Assembly (NCBI GenBank): GCA_051001455.1
Contig: JBPCNH010000004.1
Span: forward strand, 186,001 to 250,000
DNA from: JBPCNH01 sp051001455
GTDB taxonomy: Bacteria; Actinomycetota; CADDZG01; WHSQ01
DNA: 64,000 bases
Reading direction: 5' to 3'
The first letter of the stretch is position 1, and each line of letters begins with the position of its first letter. The notes below the pieces were generated by a model. The model had not been told where the DNA came from and ran no database searches. It worked only from the letters and a program-made list of their open reading frames with translations. Positions 43,007 through 59,594 of the stretch are shown here, piece after piece. A program made the translations under genes and the position numbers.

Positions 43007-43318
43007 CTAGAGCTTCAGCTCGATGTCTACTCCCGCAGGCAGGTCGAGCCGCTGAAGCGAATCGACCGTCTTCGGGGTCGGGTTCACGATGTCGAGCAGC
43101 CTCTTGTGCGTGCGCATCTCGAAGTGCTCGCGTGAGTCCTTGTCCTTGTGTGGCGATCGGATAACCGTGTACACGGAGCGCTCCGTCGGGAGGGGGATCG
43201 GGCCGTTGACGCTCGCACCGGTCCTGGTCACCGTCTCGACGATCTTCTTTGCCGACTGGTCGATGACCTCGTGGTCGTACGCCTTCAGCCTGATCCTGAT
43301 GTTCATCCCGTTAGCCAC
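43007..43318 (-). CDS. rpsJ: 30S ribosomal protein S10 (uS10)
   Basis: A 103-residue S10/NusE: IRIRLKAYDHEVIDQSAKKI, GPIPLPTERSVYTVIRSPHK, FEMRTHKRLLDIVNPTPKTV. It also links transcription and translation through NusG. Only 23 bp follow tuf, so the S10 block continues the str transcript. Confidence 0.98.
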   Translation of the reverse strand: MANGMNIRIRLKAYDHEVIDQSAKKIVETVTRTGASVNGPIPLPTERSVYTVIRSPHKDKDSREHFEMRTHKRLLDIVNPTPKTVDSLQRLDLPAGVDIELKL

Positions 43319-43341
43319 TTAGTTGCTTCCTGTTCTCTCGA

Positions 43342-44532
<1,191 letters not shown>

Positions 44533-44546
44533 CGCCCTCTCTCCTC

Positions 44547-46700
44547 CTATGTGCTTTCCGGTTCACCGCGAACCGTTGCCACGACTTCATCTGCAATCGC
44601 TTTCGGAACTGCCTGGTACGAGTTGAACTGCATGCTTGAGGTTGCGCGCCCTTGGGTGCGACTCCGCAACTCGGTTACGTAACCGAACATCTCGGCGAGC
44701 GGCACCTGTGCTTTGACGATGCGGTCGTTGCCGCGCTGGTCCATGGTCTCGATACGACCGCGGCGTCCTGAGAGGTCCCCGATAACGTCACCCATGTACT
44801 CCTCGGGTGTCACAACCTCGACGTCGAAGACCGGCTCGAGGAGGACGGGTTTCGCTCTCTTCGCCCCCTCCTTGAAAGCCATGGAGCCGGCGATCTTGAA
44901 AGCCATCTCGGAGGAATCGACGTCGTGGTACGAACCGTCGTAGAGCGTGATGCGCAGGTCCACAACGGGGAAACCTGCGAGGACTCCGGAAGACATCGCT
45001 TCCTGGATCCCCTGGTCCACGGCAGGGATGTACTCGGTGGGGATCTTCCCACCTGTGATCTTGTTGATGAACTCGTATCCGCCTCCGGGACCCGTGGGCT
45101 CGACCTTGATGGTCACATGCCCGTACTGGCCCTTACCACCGGTCTGCTTGACGTAGCGAAGGTCCACCTTCTCGACCTCCTGGCCGATGGTCTCCCGGTA
45201 GGCGACCTGAGGTTTACCGACGTTGGCTCCGACCTTGAATTCACGGATCAGGCGATCGACCAAGACCTCGAGATGCAGCTCTCCCATTCCGGAGATGATG
45301 GTCTGCCCGGTCTCGTCATCGGTATGGACCCGGAAGGTGGGATCTTCCTCGGACAGCCTCTGCAAAGCGGTACCGAGCTTCTCCGAATCGACCTTCGACT
45401 TCGGCTCGATCGCGACATCGATAACCGGGATCGGGAAGGTCATCTCCTCGAGCAGGACCGGAGCCTTGGGATCGCACAGGGTGTCACCCGTAAGGGTGCT
45501 CTTCAACCCGACCACGGCGACGATGTCGCCCGCGAATACCGCCTCTTTGTCCTCACGGTGGTTCGCATGCATCTGCAGGAGGCGCCCGATGCGTTCCTTG
45601 CGCTCGCGGGTGACGTTCATGAGGGATTCGCCGCTCTTCATCGTCCCCGAGTACACCCGCAGGTATGTGAGACGACCCACGTACGGGTCGCTCATGATCT
45701 TGAAGGCGAGGGCCGAGAAGGGCGCCATGTCATCCGGTTTGCGCTCGACGGTCTCACCGGTCTCGGGATGAGTGGCCTCCATCGGAGGAACATCAAGCGG
45801 ACTCGGCAGGTACCAGGTGATCGCGTCGAGAAGCGGCTGCACCCCTTTGTTCTTGAAGGCCGTTCCGCACAGAACCGGGGTTATCTCGCCGGTTACCGTC
45901 GCCCCTCGAAGAGCTTTTCGGATCGCGTCGGCATCGATCGGCTGGTCCGCTAGATACGCCTCCATGATCGACTCGTCGTGGTCGGCCAGCGCCTCGAGGA
46001 GAGCATGACGATATTCATCAGCCTGCTTTTTCATGTCGTCGGCGATGGGCCGGTCTTCCCACTGCTCGCCGTGGCCATCGTCCGGCCAATAGTGAGCAAC
46101 CATCGTGACGAGGTCGACGACTCCGTGGAAATTGTCCTCGGACCCGATAGGCAGCTGGATGACGACCGGAGTTCCGTTCAAGCGGTCCCTGATCATGTCT
46201 ACCGTCCGGTAGAAGTCGGCGCCGATGCGGTCCATCTTGTTGACGAAGCAGATGCGGGGGACGTTGTAGCGGTCCGCCTGACGCCAAACGGTCTCGGACT
46301 GTGGCTCGACACCTGCAACGGCATCGAACACCGCCACCGCTCCGTCCAGAACACGCAGGGACCGCTCGACCTCGACCGTGAAGTCCACGTGGCCCGGGGT
46401 ATCGATGATGTTGATCCAATAGCCCTTCCAGTTACAGGTGGTGGCGGCCGAGGTGATCGTGATGCCGCGCTCCTGCTCTTGGATCATCCAGTCCATGACG
46501 GCTCCGCCCTCATGAACCTCGCCGAGTTTGTAGGTACGGCCGGTGTAATAGAGGATGCGCTCGGTCGTCGTGGTTTTACCCGCGTCGATATGCGCCATGA
46601 TCCCGATGTTCCGCGTATGACTCAGCGGATACTCCCGGATCTGCGTGCCCCCGCCCTTGGCGGAAGACTGTTTCTTATCTGCTTGTGCAGTTTCAGCCAT
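44547..46700 (-). CDS. fusA: Elongation factor G
   Basis: A 717-residue translocase. GTPase motifs: AHIDAGKTTTTERILYYTG, IDTPGHVDFTVEVERSL, NKMDRIGADF. Domain IV has QTGGKGQYGHVTIKVEP and the tip that reaches the decoding site. A charged, Gln/Lys-rich start of about 20 residues precedes the core. It lies 9 bp after rpsG. Confidence 0.99.
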   Translation of the reverse strand: MAETAQADKKQSSAKGGGTQIREYPLSHTRNIGIMAHIDAGKTTTTERILYYTGRTYKLGEVHEGGAVMDWMIQEQERGITITSAATTCNWKGYWINIIDTPGHVDFTVEVERSLRVLDGAVAVFDAVAGVEPQSETVWRQADRYNVPRICFVNKMDRIGADFYRTVDMIRDRLNGTPVVIQLPIGSEDNFHGVVDLVTMVAHYWPDDGHGEQWEDRPIADDMKKQADEYRHALLEALADHDESIMEAYLADQPIDADAIRKALRGATVTGEITPVLCGTAFKNKGVQPLLDAITWYLPSPLDVPPMEATHPETGETVERKPDDMAPFSALAFKIMSDPYVGRLTYLRVYSGTMKSGESLMNVTRERKERIGRLLQMHANHREDKEAVFAGDIVAVVGLKSTLTGDTLCDPKAPVLLEEMTFPIPVIDVAIEPKSKVDSEKLGTALQRLSEEDPTFRVHTDDETGQTIISGMGELHLEVLVDRLIREFKVGANVGKPQVAYRETIGQEVEKVDLRYVKQTGGKGQYGHVTIKVEPTGPGGGYEFINKITGGKIPTEYIPAVDQGIQEAMSSGVLAGFPVVDLRITLYDGSYHDVDSSEMAFKIAGSMAFKEGAKRAKPVLLEPVFDVEVVTPEEYMGDVIGDLSGRRGRIETMDQRGNDRIVKAQVPLAEMFGYVTELRSRTQGRATSSMQFNSYQAVPKAIADEVVATVRGEPEST

Positions 46701-46709
46701 CTATCTTCA

Positions 46710-47180
46710 TCACCATCTGTAGTGGGCGAAGGCCTTGTTCGCCTCGGCCATCTTGTGCATGTCCTCGCGGCGCTTTACCGCCGAGCCCGCGCTGCCGGAC
46801 GCGTCCAGGATCTCTCCGGCGAGACGGTCGGCCATGGTGGACTCACGCCTCTTACGGGAGAACGTGACCAGCCACCGGATCGCCAACGTCGTGCCTCGGC
46901 GAGAGTCCACCTCGACCGGAACCTGGTACGTGGCTCCTCCGACCCGGCGGGACTTGACCTCGAGCAAGGGCTTGATGTTGTCGATCGCCTTCTTGAGGAC
47001 GGGCACCGGGTCTTTTCCGGTCTTGTCGCCCACCTTCTTCAGGGCGTTGTAAACGATGCCTTCGGCAAGACTGCGCTTGCCGCGGGTCATCAACCGGTTC
47101 TGGATCTGCGTCACGAGAAGTGACTGGTAGATCGGGTCGGGAAGCAGCTCGCGCCTGTTGACAGGTCCTTTTCTAGGCAT
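46710..47180 (-). CDS. rpsG: 30S ribosomal protein S7 (uS7)
   Basis: A 156-residue S7 that nucleates the 30S head: MPRKGPVNRRELLPDPIYQS, NRLMTRGKRSLAEGIVYNAL, QVPVEVDSRRGTTLAIRWLV, and HKMAEANKAFAHYRW at the end. The long upstream open frame overlaps rpsL and is rejected. Confidence 0.98.
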   Translation of the reverse strand: MPRKGPVNRRELLPDPIYQSLLVTQIQNRLMTRGKRSLAEGIVYNALKKVGDKTGKDPVPVLKKAIDNIKPLLEVKSRRVGGATYQVPVEVDSRRGTTLAIRWLVTFSRKRRESTMADRLAGEILDASGSAGSAVKRREDMHKMAEANKAFAHYRW

Positions 47181-47185
47181 ACCCC

Positions 47186-47566
47186 TTAACCTCCCGCTCC
47201 GGGACGCTTCGCGCCGTAGCGCGAGCGGGACTGAACCCGGTCTCGTACCCCTGAGGTGTCGAGCGAGCCACGGACGATCTTGTAACGGACACCAGGGAGG
47301 TCTTTTACACGGCCACCTCGGACGAGCACGATCGAGTGCTCCTGAAGGTTGTGACCGATGCCTGGGATATATGCAGTTATCTCGATTCCAGAAGTGAGAC
47401 GGACACGAGCTACCTTGCGGAGCGCGGAGTTCGGCTTCTTGGGAGTGGTCGTATAAACGCGGGTGCACACACCCCTGCGCTGTGGCGACCCCTTCAAGGC
47501 CGGCGACTTCGACTTCTCTTGTTTCGAGCGCCGCCCCTGTCGGACCAGCTGCTGAATAGTCGGCAC
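47186..47566 (-). CDS. rpsL: 30S ribosomal protein S12 (uS12)
   Basis: A 126-residue S12 of the decoding centre: MPTIQQLVRQGRRSKQEKSK, TTTPKKPNSALRKVARVRL and GGRVKDLPGVRYKIVRG. The two lysines whose replacement gives streptomycin resistance (in TPKKPNS and GRVKDLP) are the wild type. The GTG start has GGGAGGAAAAG upstream. It is the first gene after the promoter at 47925-47953. Confidence 0.98.
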   Translation of the reverse strand: MPTIQQLVRQGRRSKQEKSKSPALKGSPQRRGVCTRVYTTTPKKPNSALRKVARVRLTSGIEITAYIPGIGHNLQEHSIVLVRGGRVKDLPGVRYKIVRGSLDTSGVRDRVQSRSRYGAKRPGAGG

Positions 47567-47924
47567 TATCTCTTTTCCTCCCGCTCGCCACCAACCGGTC
47601 GCGAGCCTGCTCTCTCCTGCCGGGATTCCCGGCCTGTCCAGCACGCCTCCAGGGATCTGGAAGCGTTCGTCTCACCTCTATGGGTCTCGGTTCCACGCCG
47701 CCCCGATGGTCGGAGCACACAGCGCGGCCCGAAGCCGTTTTTCCGGTCGAGCCAGGAGCTAGGTCGGATCTCCAGCGGGAGTGAAACCCGCGATCCAGTC
47801 CTCCTGGCGACACTGTCGTTCGGCGATGGAACCCAACTCCGCCGGTTCCCGGGGCAACCGGGCCTGACAAAGCTCACCGAACTCGGGTTGTTGCAGCGCC
47901 TCCAGACGGGAGGCGCGACGAGCA
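47567..47924 (-). other. Long untranslated leader of the rpsL-rpsG-fusA-tuf transcript
   Basis: About 350 bases between the promoter and the rpsL start hold no convincing gene. A 64-codon frame begins inside the terminator loop and has no ribosome site. The sequence is G/C-rich with several short hairpins, for example around CGGTTGCCCCGGGAACCGG. No known leader motif was recognised. Confidence 0.5.
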
Positions 47925-47953
47925 AGGATAAGTGCTGGGACCCAGGCGGTCAA
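47925..47953 (-). promoter_or_regulatory. str-operon promoter (rpsL-rpsG-fusA-tuf)
   Basis: TTGACC (47953-47948), 17 bp, TATCCT (47930-47925) on the minus strand. The -35 lies in the loop and 3' arm of the rpoC terminator hairpin. Confidence 0.72.
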
Positions 47954-47970
47954 ACCGCCTGGGTCCCAGC
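47934..47970 (-). terminator. Hairpin after rpoC (17-bp perfect stem)
   Basis: GCTGGGACCCAGGCGGT and its perfect complement with a three-base loop begin 13 bp beyond the rpoC stop. There is no U-tract after it (ACTTATCC follows), so it may act as a bidirectional or Rho-assisted terminator or as an RNA-processing site. It overlaps the rpsL promoter. Confidence 0.75.
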
Positions 47971-47983
47971 CGTCGATCGTTGA

Positions 47984-51925
<3,942 letters not shown>

Positions 51926-51940
51926 CTAGTTACGGCCTCC

Positions 51941-55291
<3,351 letters not shown>

Positions 55292-55527
55292 ACGAGCCTC
55301 CTGTTGATGCCGGCTGAGGACTTCGGGGGCGCTGCGGCCTGAAAGGAGCCCCTTTTCCCCTTCAAGCCCCCCAGACCGGGACACCCTGGGCGGTTCTTAG
55401 CCGCGCGACAGGACGTCAGAGACGATCTGGAGTGGACAGGTGAGTATAGGCCGGAGCCCGGCGCCGGTCAACAGGCCCGAGATGAGCCCGGAGGTGCGGA
55501 TATTTATCCCCCCGAAGGGTCCCAGAG

Positions 55528-55556
55528 ACCTTATGTCCCCACCCCGGGGAGGTCAA
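55528..55556 (-). promoter_or_regulatory. rpoB-rpoC promoter
   Basis: TTGACC (55556-55551) and TAAGGT (55533-55528) with 17 bp between, downstream of the rplL hairpin. It shares its -35 with the rplM and rpsL promoters. The remaining 235 bases to the TTG start contain G/C-rich runs but no gene. Confidence 0.65.
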
Positions 55557-55581
55557 TCTCGATTTCTCCCGATACCGCGAC

Positions 55582-55607
55582 AAAGGAGGCCCCGAAGGGC
55601 CCCCTTT
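55582..55607 (-). terminator. Attenuator hairpin between rplL and rpoB
   Basis: An 11-bp stem, AAAGGGGGCCC against GGGCCTCCTTT with one G-U pair, closed by a UUCG tetraloop, 22 bp after the rplL stop. In E. coli partial termination here sets the ratio of L7/L12 to polymerase subunits; the same is inferred here. Confidence 0.8.
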
Positions 55608-55628
55608 TAGCACTGCGAGTTCGTTTTC

Positions 55629-56021
55629 CTACTTGAGCTCGACCGTGGCGCCGGCGCCCTCGAGCTTCGTCTTCGCCTCTTCAGCCGCCTCTTTGGCGAC
55701 CTTCTCGAGAACAGGCTTGGGAGCGGAGTCCACGAGGTCCTTGGCTTCCTTGAGACCGAGGCTCGTGAGAGAACGGACCTCCTTGATCACCTGGATCTTC
55801 TTGTCACCGGCTGCCGTGAGAACGACGTCGAACTCGTCCTTCTCTTCGGCTGCACCAGCACCCGCGTCGCCGCCGCCGCCGGCGGGGCCTGCTACGGCTA
55901 CCGGGGCTGCTGCTGTCACTCCGAACTTGTCCTCGAAAGATTTCACGAACTCAGAGAGCTCCAGCACCGTCCATCCGGAGATCGCCTCGAGTACCTGGTC
56001 CTGGGTCAATGTGTCGGCCAT
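55629..56021 (-). CDS. rplL: 50S ribosomal protein L7/L12 (bL12)
   Basis: A 130-residue stalk protein. The N-terminal dimer domain (residues 1-35, ISGWTVLELSEFVKSFEDKF) joins by a Gly/Ala-rich hinge (AGPAGGGGDAGAGA) to the globular domain, with DEFDVVLTAAGDKKIQVIKE and GLKEAKDLVDSAPKPVLEKV. It lies 2 bp after rplJ. Confidence 0.98.
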   Translation of the reverse strand: MADTLTQDQVLEAISGWTVLELSEFVKSFEDKFGVTAAAPVAVAGPAGGGGDAGAGAAEEKDEFDVVLTAAGDKKIQVIKEVRSLTSLGLKEAKDLVDSAPKPVLEKVAKEAAEEAKTKLEGAGATVELK

Positions 56022-56023
56022 TC

Positions 56024-56812
56024 CTACTCCTCCTCTTCCTTCACTTCTTCATCGCTGTCGGTTGATGTCTCGGTTGCCTCTGCTGCTGGTGCGTCTGCGG
56101 CCTCGCCTTCGGCCTGATCTTCGGTGGGGGTCCCGGCATCATCCGGCTCGCCGGGAGATGGGTCGCCTTCGGCGGCGGCATCCGGCGACGGAGCGGGAGC
56201 CTCCTCCTCCGGTGCGACAGGCGCCTTCTCGGCCTCGCCTGCCGGGGTTTCGGGCTCTGCTGGAGATTCGCCCATGCCGCCCGGCAACTCGCCGGACTCC
56301 TTCTTGGTCACGACCTGAGCAAGCATCGATCCGAAGTTCCGAAGGAGCGCGGACAATACGTTGGCCGTCTGCTGCGCCGGAGAATTCATCAGCATCGCCA
56401 TCTTGGTCAGCAGGACCTCTCGGGGCTCGATCTTTGCCAGCGCCGACGCCTGAGCGGCGTCGAAGGTCTTGCCACCCTTCAGCGTCCCGCCCTTCACGAC
56501 CAGCACCGGGTACTTCTTGGCGGCGGCATCGAGAGCCTTGGCGGCCGCAGCGACATCCCCGCGCACGAATACGACTGCCGTCGGGCCGGTCAACATCTCT
56601 TCGATGCCCTCGATCCCGACCTCCCGCACGGCTATGCGGGTCAGTGTGTTCTTGAGCACCTTGTAGTCCGCGTTGGCCTCTCGGAGAGCCGTGCGAAGCT
56701 CGGCCAGCTCGGAGACACGCAGACCGCGGTACTCCGTCAGCAAGGTGGCGTCGGCTTCCTTGAACCTCTCGGTGATCTCGGCCACGGCCGTAGCCTTCTC
56801 GGGTTTCGCCAT
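56024..56812 (-). CDS. rplJ: 50S ribosomal protein L10 (uL10) with acidic C-terminal tail
   Basis: The stalk base. The first ~175 residues are a complete L10 (TLLTEYRGLRVSELAELRTA, NTLTRIAVREVG, GPTAVVFVRGD, and the L12-binding helix VLSALLRNFGSMLAQV). About 85 further residues follow, rich in Glu, Pro, Ala and Asp and ending SDEEVKEEEE. L10 is normally 165-180 residues. The L10 leader and terminator lie directly upstream. Confidence 0.95.
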   Translation of the reverse strand: MAKPEKATAVAEITERFKEADATLLTEYRGLRVSELAELRTALREANADYKVLKNTLTRIAVREVGIEGIEEMLTGPTAVVFVRGDVAAAAKALDAAAKKYPVLVVKGGTLKGGKTFDAAQASALAKIEPREVLLTKMAMLMNSPAQQTANVLSALLRNFGSMLAQVVTKKESGELPGGMGESPAEPETPAGEAEKAPVAPEEEAPAPSPDAAAEGDPSPGEPDDAGTPTEDQAEGEAADAPAAEATETSTDSDEEVKEEEE

Positions 56813-56838
56813 GCGCTCTCCTTAGTAGCTCTGCAATG

Positions 56839-56868
56839 AAAAAAGCGGCCGCCCAGAGGGTCGACCGC
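56839..56868 (-). terminator. Attenuator terminator before rplJ
   Basis: A G/C-rich imperfect hairpin (GCGGTCG...GGCCGC arms with a CCC/GGG tip) followed directly by six T on the minus strand, inside the rplJ leader. It is a textbook intrinsic terminator placed after the L10-binding structure. Confidence 0.82.
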
Positions 56869-56886
56869 GGCATCAGAGCCTCGAAT

Positions 56887-56936
56887 CTCACCTGCGCCGG
56901 ATGATTAAGGAGTCGCCTCCCCCGGCGGTCTGGGGC
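56887..56936 (-). promoter_or_regulatory. L10 leader (autoregulatory ribosomal protein leader)
   Basis: The RNA has CAGACCGCCGG, a G/A-rich internal hairpin, and CCGGCGCAGGTGAG. This is the kink-turn architecture of the L10 leader, in which the L10-L12 complex binds its own mRNA. Binding would shift the balance toward the terminator at 56839-56868. A TATCCT -10 is at 56954-56949 but without a good -35. Confidence 0.72.
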
Positions 56937-57139
56937 GAACAGCGTCCAAGGATAACCGAATCGAGGCCGGCCCTGTACGTTGATTCCTGGTGGCCCTTCA
57001 CCCATACTCAAGGGCGACCCGGAAAAAGCGTCCCGGGCGGAAAGGACGGCCCATTATGACCAAGGACTCGGCACTCTAGGCCTGCAGTCGGTCGTCTTTT
57101 CCTTTTAGAAGCGTCCTCCCCTGCAGGTCCCTTGCCTCG

Positions 57140-57178
57140 CCGCCGCTGGTACAGCGGCGGATCGCGCCCCTAAGGGGC
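57140..57178 (+). repeat. Two hairpins in the rsgA 5' region
   Basis: A perfect 9-bp hairpin CCGCCGCTG/CAGCGGCGG with loop GTA (57140-57160) and a second, GCCCC/GGGGC with loop TAA (57166-57178). They lie 32-70 bp before the rsgA start. The remainder of 56955-57139, between the divergent rplJ and rsgA, shows no gene. Confidence 0.6.
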
Positions 57179-57209
57179 AGAAGACCCGCAACCCATACCA
57201 GGAGGAACA

Positions 57210-58292
57210 TTGACCTTTGACGATCACAACCCGGGGCTCGTGCGGCTCGGGTGGAACGAACACTTCGCAACGGCATTCAAGGAACACCAGGAGGATGGCC
57301 TTCTCCCCGGCCGGGTCTCCACGCAACACCGGCAGGGCTACCGCGTCATGCTCGGGAACGAAGAGATCGAGGCGGCTCCGGCGGGGCGCCTTCATCACGA
57401 AGCGATCGAGAAAAGTGATCTCCCGGCGGTCGGAGATTGGGTCGTGCTGCGATACGTCCCAGGTGACGCGCTGGCCACGATCGTCGCCGTCCTGCCGCGG
57501 CTGACCAAGTTCTCCCGAAAAGTTGCGGGAGAAGAGACCAACGAACAGGTGCTGGCGGCCAACGTCGACGTCTTCTTCCTGGTCAGTGCCCTCAATCAGG
57601 ATCTGAACGTCCGGCGGATCGAGCGTTATGTCGCGATCGGGTGGAACAGCGGAGCCACGCCGGTGGTAGTCCTCACCAAGGCCGACCTGCACGATGACAT
57701 AGCAGGGGCAGTGGCAGAGGTCCAGGCGGCCGCCCCCGGAATAGACATACACATCACAAGTGACGTGACCGGCGAAGGCTTCGACGGCCTCAAGACCTAT
57801 CTCACCGGGAACAAGACGGTCGCGGCGCTGGGGTCCTCAGGAGTGGGCAAATCAACCCTTATCAATCGGCTGCTGGGATCGGATCTCCTCAAGACCCAGG
57901 GCCTTCGAGATGATGGAAAAGGCCGGCACACCACGAGCCATCGGGAGATGGTGATGCTTCCGAGGGGCGGGATCATCATCGACACCCCCGGTATGCGGGA
58001 GCTCCAGCTGTGGGAGATGAACGAGGGACTCGATACGGCTTTCAGCGACATCGCCGAGCTTGCTGAGTCGTGTCGCTTCGCCGACTGCGCGCACGCTTCC
58101 GAACCGGGTTGTGCGGTACGAGCTGCCGTTGCGGAGGGCATCCTCAACCTCGAGCGGCTCGACTCGTACAAGAAGCTCGAGAAGGAGCTCGCGTACCTCG
58201 AGCGCAAACACGACAAGAAACTGGCGCGCGAGGAGGCACGCAAATGGAAACGGCTCAACGTCGAAGCGCGAGCGAGGACGCGCCAGCGTTAG
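57210..58292 (+). CDS. rsgA: Ribosome small-subunit-dependent GTPase A
   Basis: A circularly permuted GTPase for late 30S maturation. The OB domain covers about residues 1-110. The permuted G-motifs follow: TKADLHDD (G4), GSSGVGKST at 208-216 (G1) and DTPGMRE near 258-264 (G3). The C-terminal zinc knuckle is CRFADCAHASEPGC. The 360-residue length is normal for this branch. The TTG start has AGGAGG at 5-bp spacing. It is on the plus strand, convergent with rplA and divergent from rplJ, splitting the L11 and L10 operons. Confidence 0.96.
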   Translation: MTFDDHNPGLVRLGWNEHFATAFKEHQEDGLLPGRVSTQHRQGYRVMLGNEEIEAAPAGRLHHEAIEKSDLPAVGDWVVLRYVPGDALATIVAVLPRLTKFSRKVAGEETNEQVLAANVDVFFLVSALNQDLNVRRIERYVAIGWNSGATPVVVLTKADLHDDIAGAVAEVQAAAPGIDIHITSDVTGEGFDGLKTYLTGNKTVAALGSSGVGKSTLINRLLGSDLLKTQGLRDDGKGRHTTSHREMVMLPRGGIIIDTPGMRELQLWEMNEGLDTAFSDIAELAESCRFADCAHASEPGCAVRAAVAEGILNLERLDSYKKLEKELAYLERKHDKKLAREEARKWKRLNVEARARTRQR

Positions 58293-58314
58293 GTGCGTCC
58301 CGCTCTACCTACGG

Positions 58315-59037
58315 TCAAGCAGAAGCTGTGTCGAGCTCTTCCTCGACCAGATCGCGAGATTTGCTGGGATCTATGCGGATCCCAGGACTCATCGTGCTGG
58401 CGAGCGCGATCGCCTTCAGATAGCGGCCTTTAGAGGCGGCGGGCTTAGCCCGCATCACTTCATCGATCACGGCCACGTAGTTCTCGGCTAGATCCTCGGG
58501 CGAGAACGACTTCTTCCCGATGATGAGATGAAGGTTGCCGTGCTTGTCGGTGCGATATTCGACCATGCCGCCCTTGATGTCCCTGACCACCTTCCCGACG
58601 TCGTCGGTAACGGTGCCGGACTTCGGGTTCGGCATAAGCCCCCGCGGTCCTAGAACCCGACCCAGCTTTCCGACTGTCGGCATCATGTCGGGGGTGGCCA
58701 CCACGGCGTCGAAATCGAGCCAGCCTCCATTGACGCGCTCTGCCAGGTCATCGTCACCGACAACGTCGGCTCCGGCAGCCTCGGCGTCCTTAGCCTTCTC
58801 CCCTTTTGCGAACGCGATCACGCGCATCGTCTTCCCGGTGCCATTGGGCAAGGAAAGCGCTCCCCGGACCATCTGATCGGGCTTGCGAGGATCCACGCCC
58901 AGCCGGATGGAAAGCTCAACGGACTCATCGAACTTCGTGGAGGGGAACTCCTTCAGGAGTTTGAATGCCTCGCGCGGTGCATACAACTTGTCTCTATCAA
59001 CCTTCTGAGCAGCTTCTTTGAAACGCTTTCCTGCCAT
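58315..59037 (-). CDS. rplA: 50S ribosomal protein L1 (uL1)
   Basis: A 240-residue L1: GKRFKEAAQKVDRDKLYAPR, FDESVELSIRLGVDPRKPDQ, MPTVGKLGRVLGPRGLMPNP, GTVTDDVGKVVRDIKGG. L1 often represses its operon. It follows rplK after a 90-bp gap that contains a GGGAG/CTCCC hairpin, and converges on rsgA 22 bp away without a visible terminator. Confidence 0.98.
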   Translation of the reverse strand: MAGKRFKEAAQKVDRDKLYAPREAFKLLKEFPSTKFDESVELSIRLGVDPRKPDQMVRGALSLPNGTGKTMRVIAFAKGEKAKDAEAAGADVVGDDDLAERVNGGWLDFDAVVATPDMMPTVGKLGRVLGPRGLMPNPKSGTVTDDVGKVVRDIKGGMVEYRTDKHGNLHLIIGKKSFSPEDLAENYVAVIDEVMRAKPAASKGRYLKAIALASTMSPGIRIDPSKSRDLVEEELDTASA

Positions 59038-59127
59038 CTTTTCCTCCTCGTGGTCTACGGCCGGGAGCTTCGTCCCGCCCTCCCACTTACTAGGCCGGTG
59101 TTGCCTTCGTACTACGGGTACTACTGA

Positions 59128-59568
59128 TTACTTGACTGTTATCCCCATGCTACGAGCCGTGCCCTCGACGATCTTCATCGCGGCATCGATATCGTTCGCG
59201 TTCAAATCCGGCATCTTGACCTCAGCGATCTCTCGCACCTGGTCCTTCGTTACCGAAGCCACCTTCGTGCGATTGGGCTCCGCCGACCCTTTGTCCACTC
59301 CGGCTTTCTGACGCAACAGGACTGCAGCCGGGGGTGTCTTGGTGATGAACGTGAACGAACGATCCTCGTAAACCGTGATCTCGACGGGGACAACGGTGCC
59401 GCTGTTCTGCTGCGTCTCCGCGTTGTACTGCTTGCAGAACTCCATGATGTTGATGCCGGCTTGACCCAAGGCAGGGCCAACCGGAGGCGCCGGGGTAGCT
59501 TGCCCCCCGACGATCTGGAGTTTCAGAACCTGGGCCACCTTCTTGCGGCGGCCGCCACCTTCAGCCAT
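59128..59568 (-). CDS. rplK: 50S ribosomal protein L11 (uL11)
   Basis: A 146-residue L11 of the GTPase centre: LQIVGGQATPAPPVGPALGQ, AGINIMEFCKQYNAET, PPAAVLLRQKAG, and the C-terminal IAEVKMPDLNANDIDAAMKI. The proline-rich flexible region is typical. It lies 26 bp after nusG. Confidence 0.98.
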   Translation of the reverse strand: MAEGGGRRKKVAQVLKLQIVGGQATPAPPVGPALGQAGINIMEFCKQYNAETQQNSGTVVPVEITVYEDRSFTFITKTPPAAVLLRQKAGVDKGSAEPNRTKVASVTKDQVREIAEVKMPDLNANDIDAAMKIVEGTARSMGITVK

Positions 59569-59594
59569 CTCGTTCCCTTCCTCTTAACTAGTAA

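Noticed and set aside
47759..47953. A 64-codon minus-strand frame between rpoC and rpsL
   Set aside because: It starts inside the terminator loop, has no ribosome site and resembles no protein.
59038..59127. L1-binding leader in the rplK-rplA gap
   Set aside because: A GGGAG/CTCCC hairpin followed by GGCCGTAGACC is suggestive, but too little matches a known L1 site to call it.
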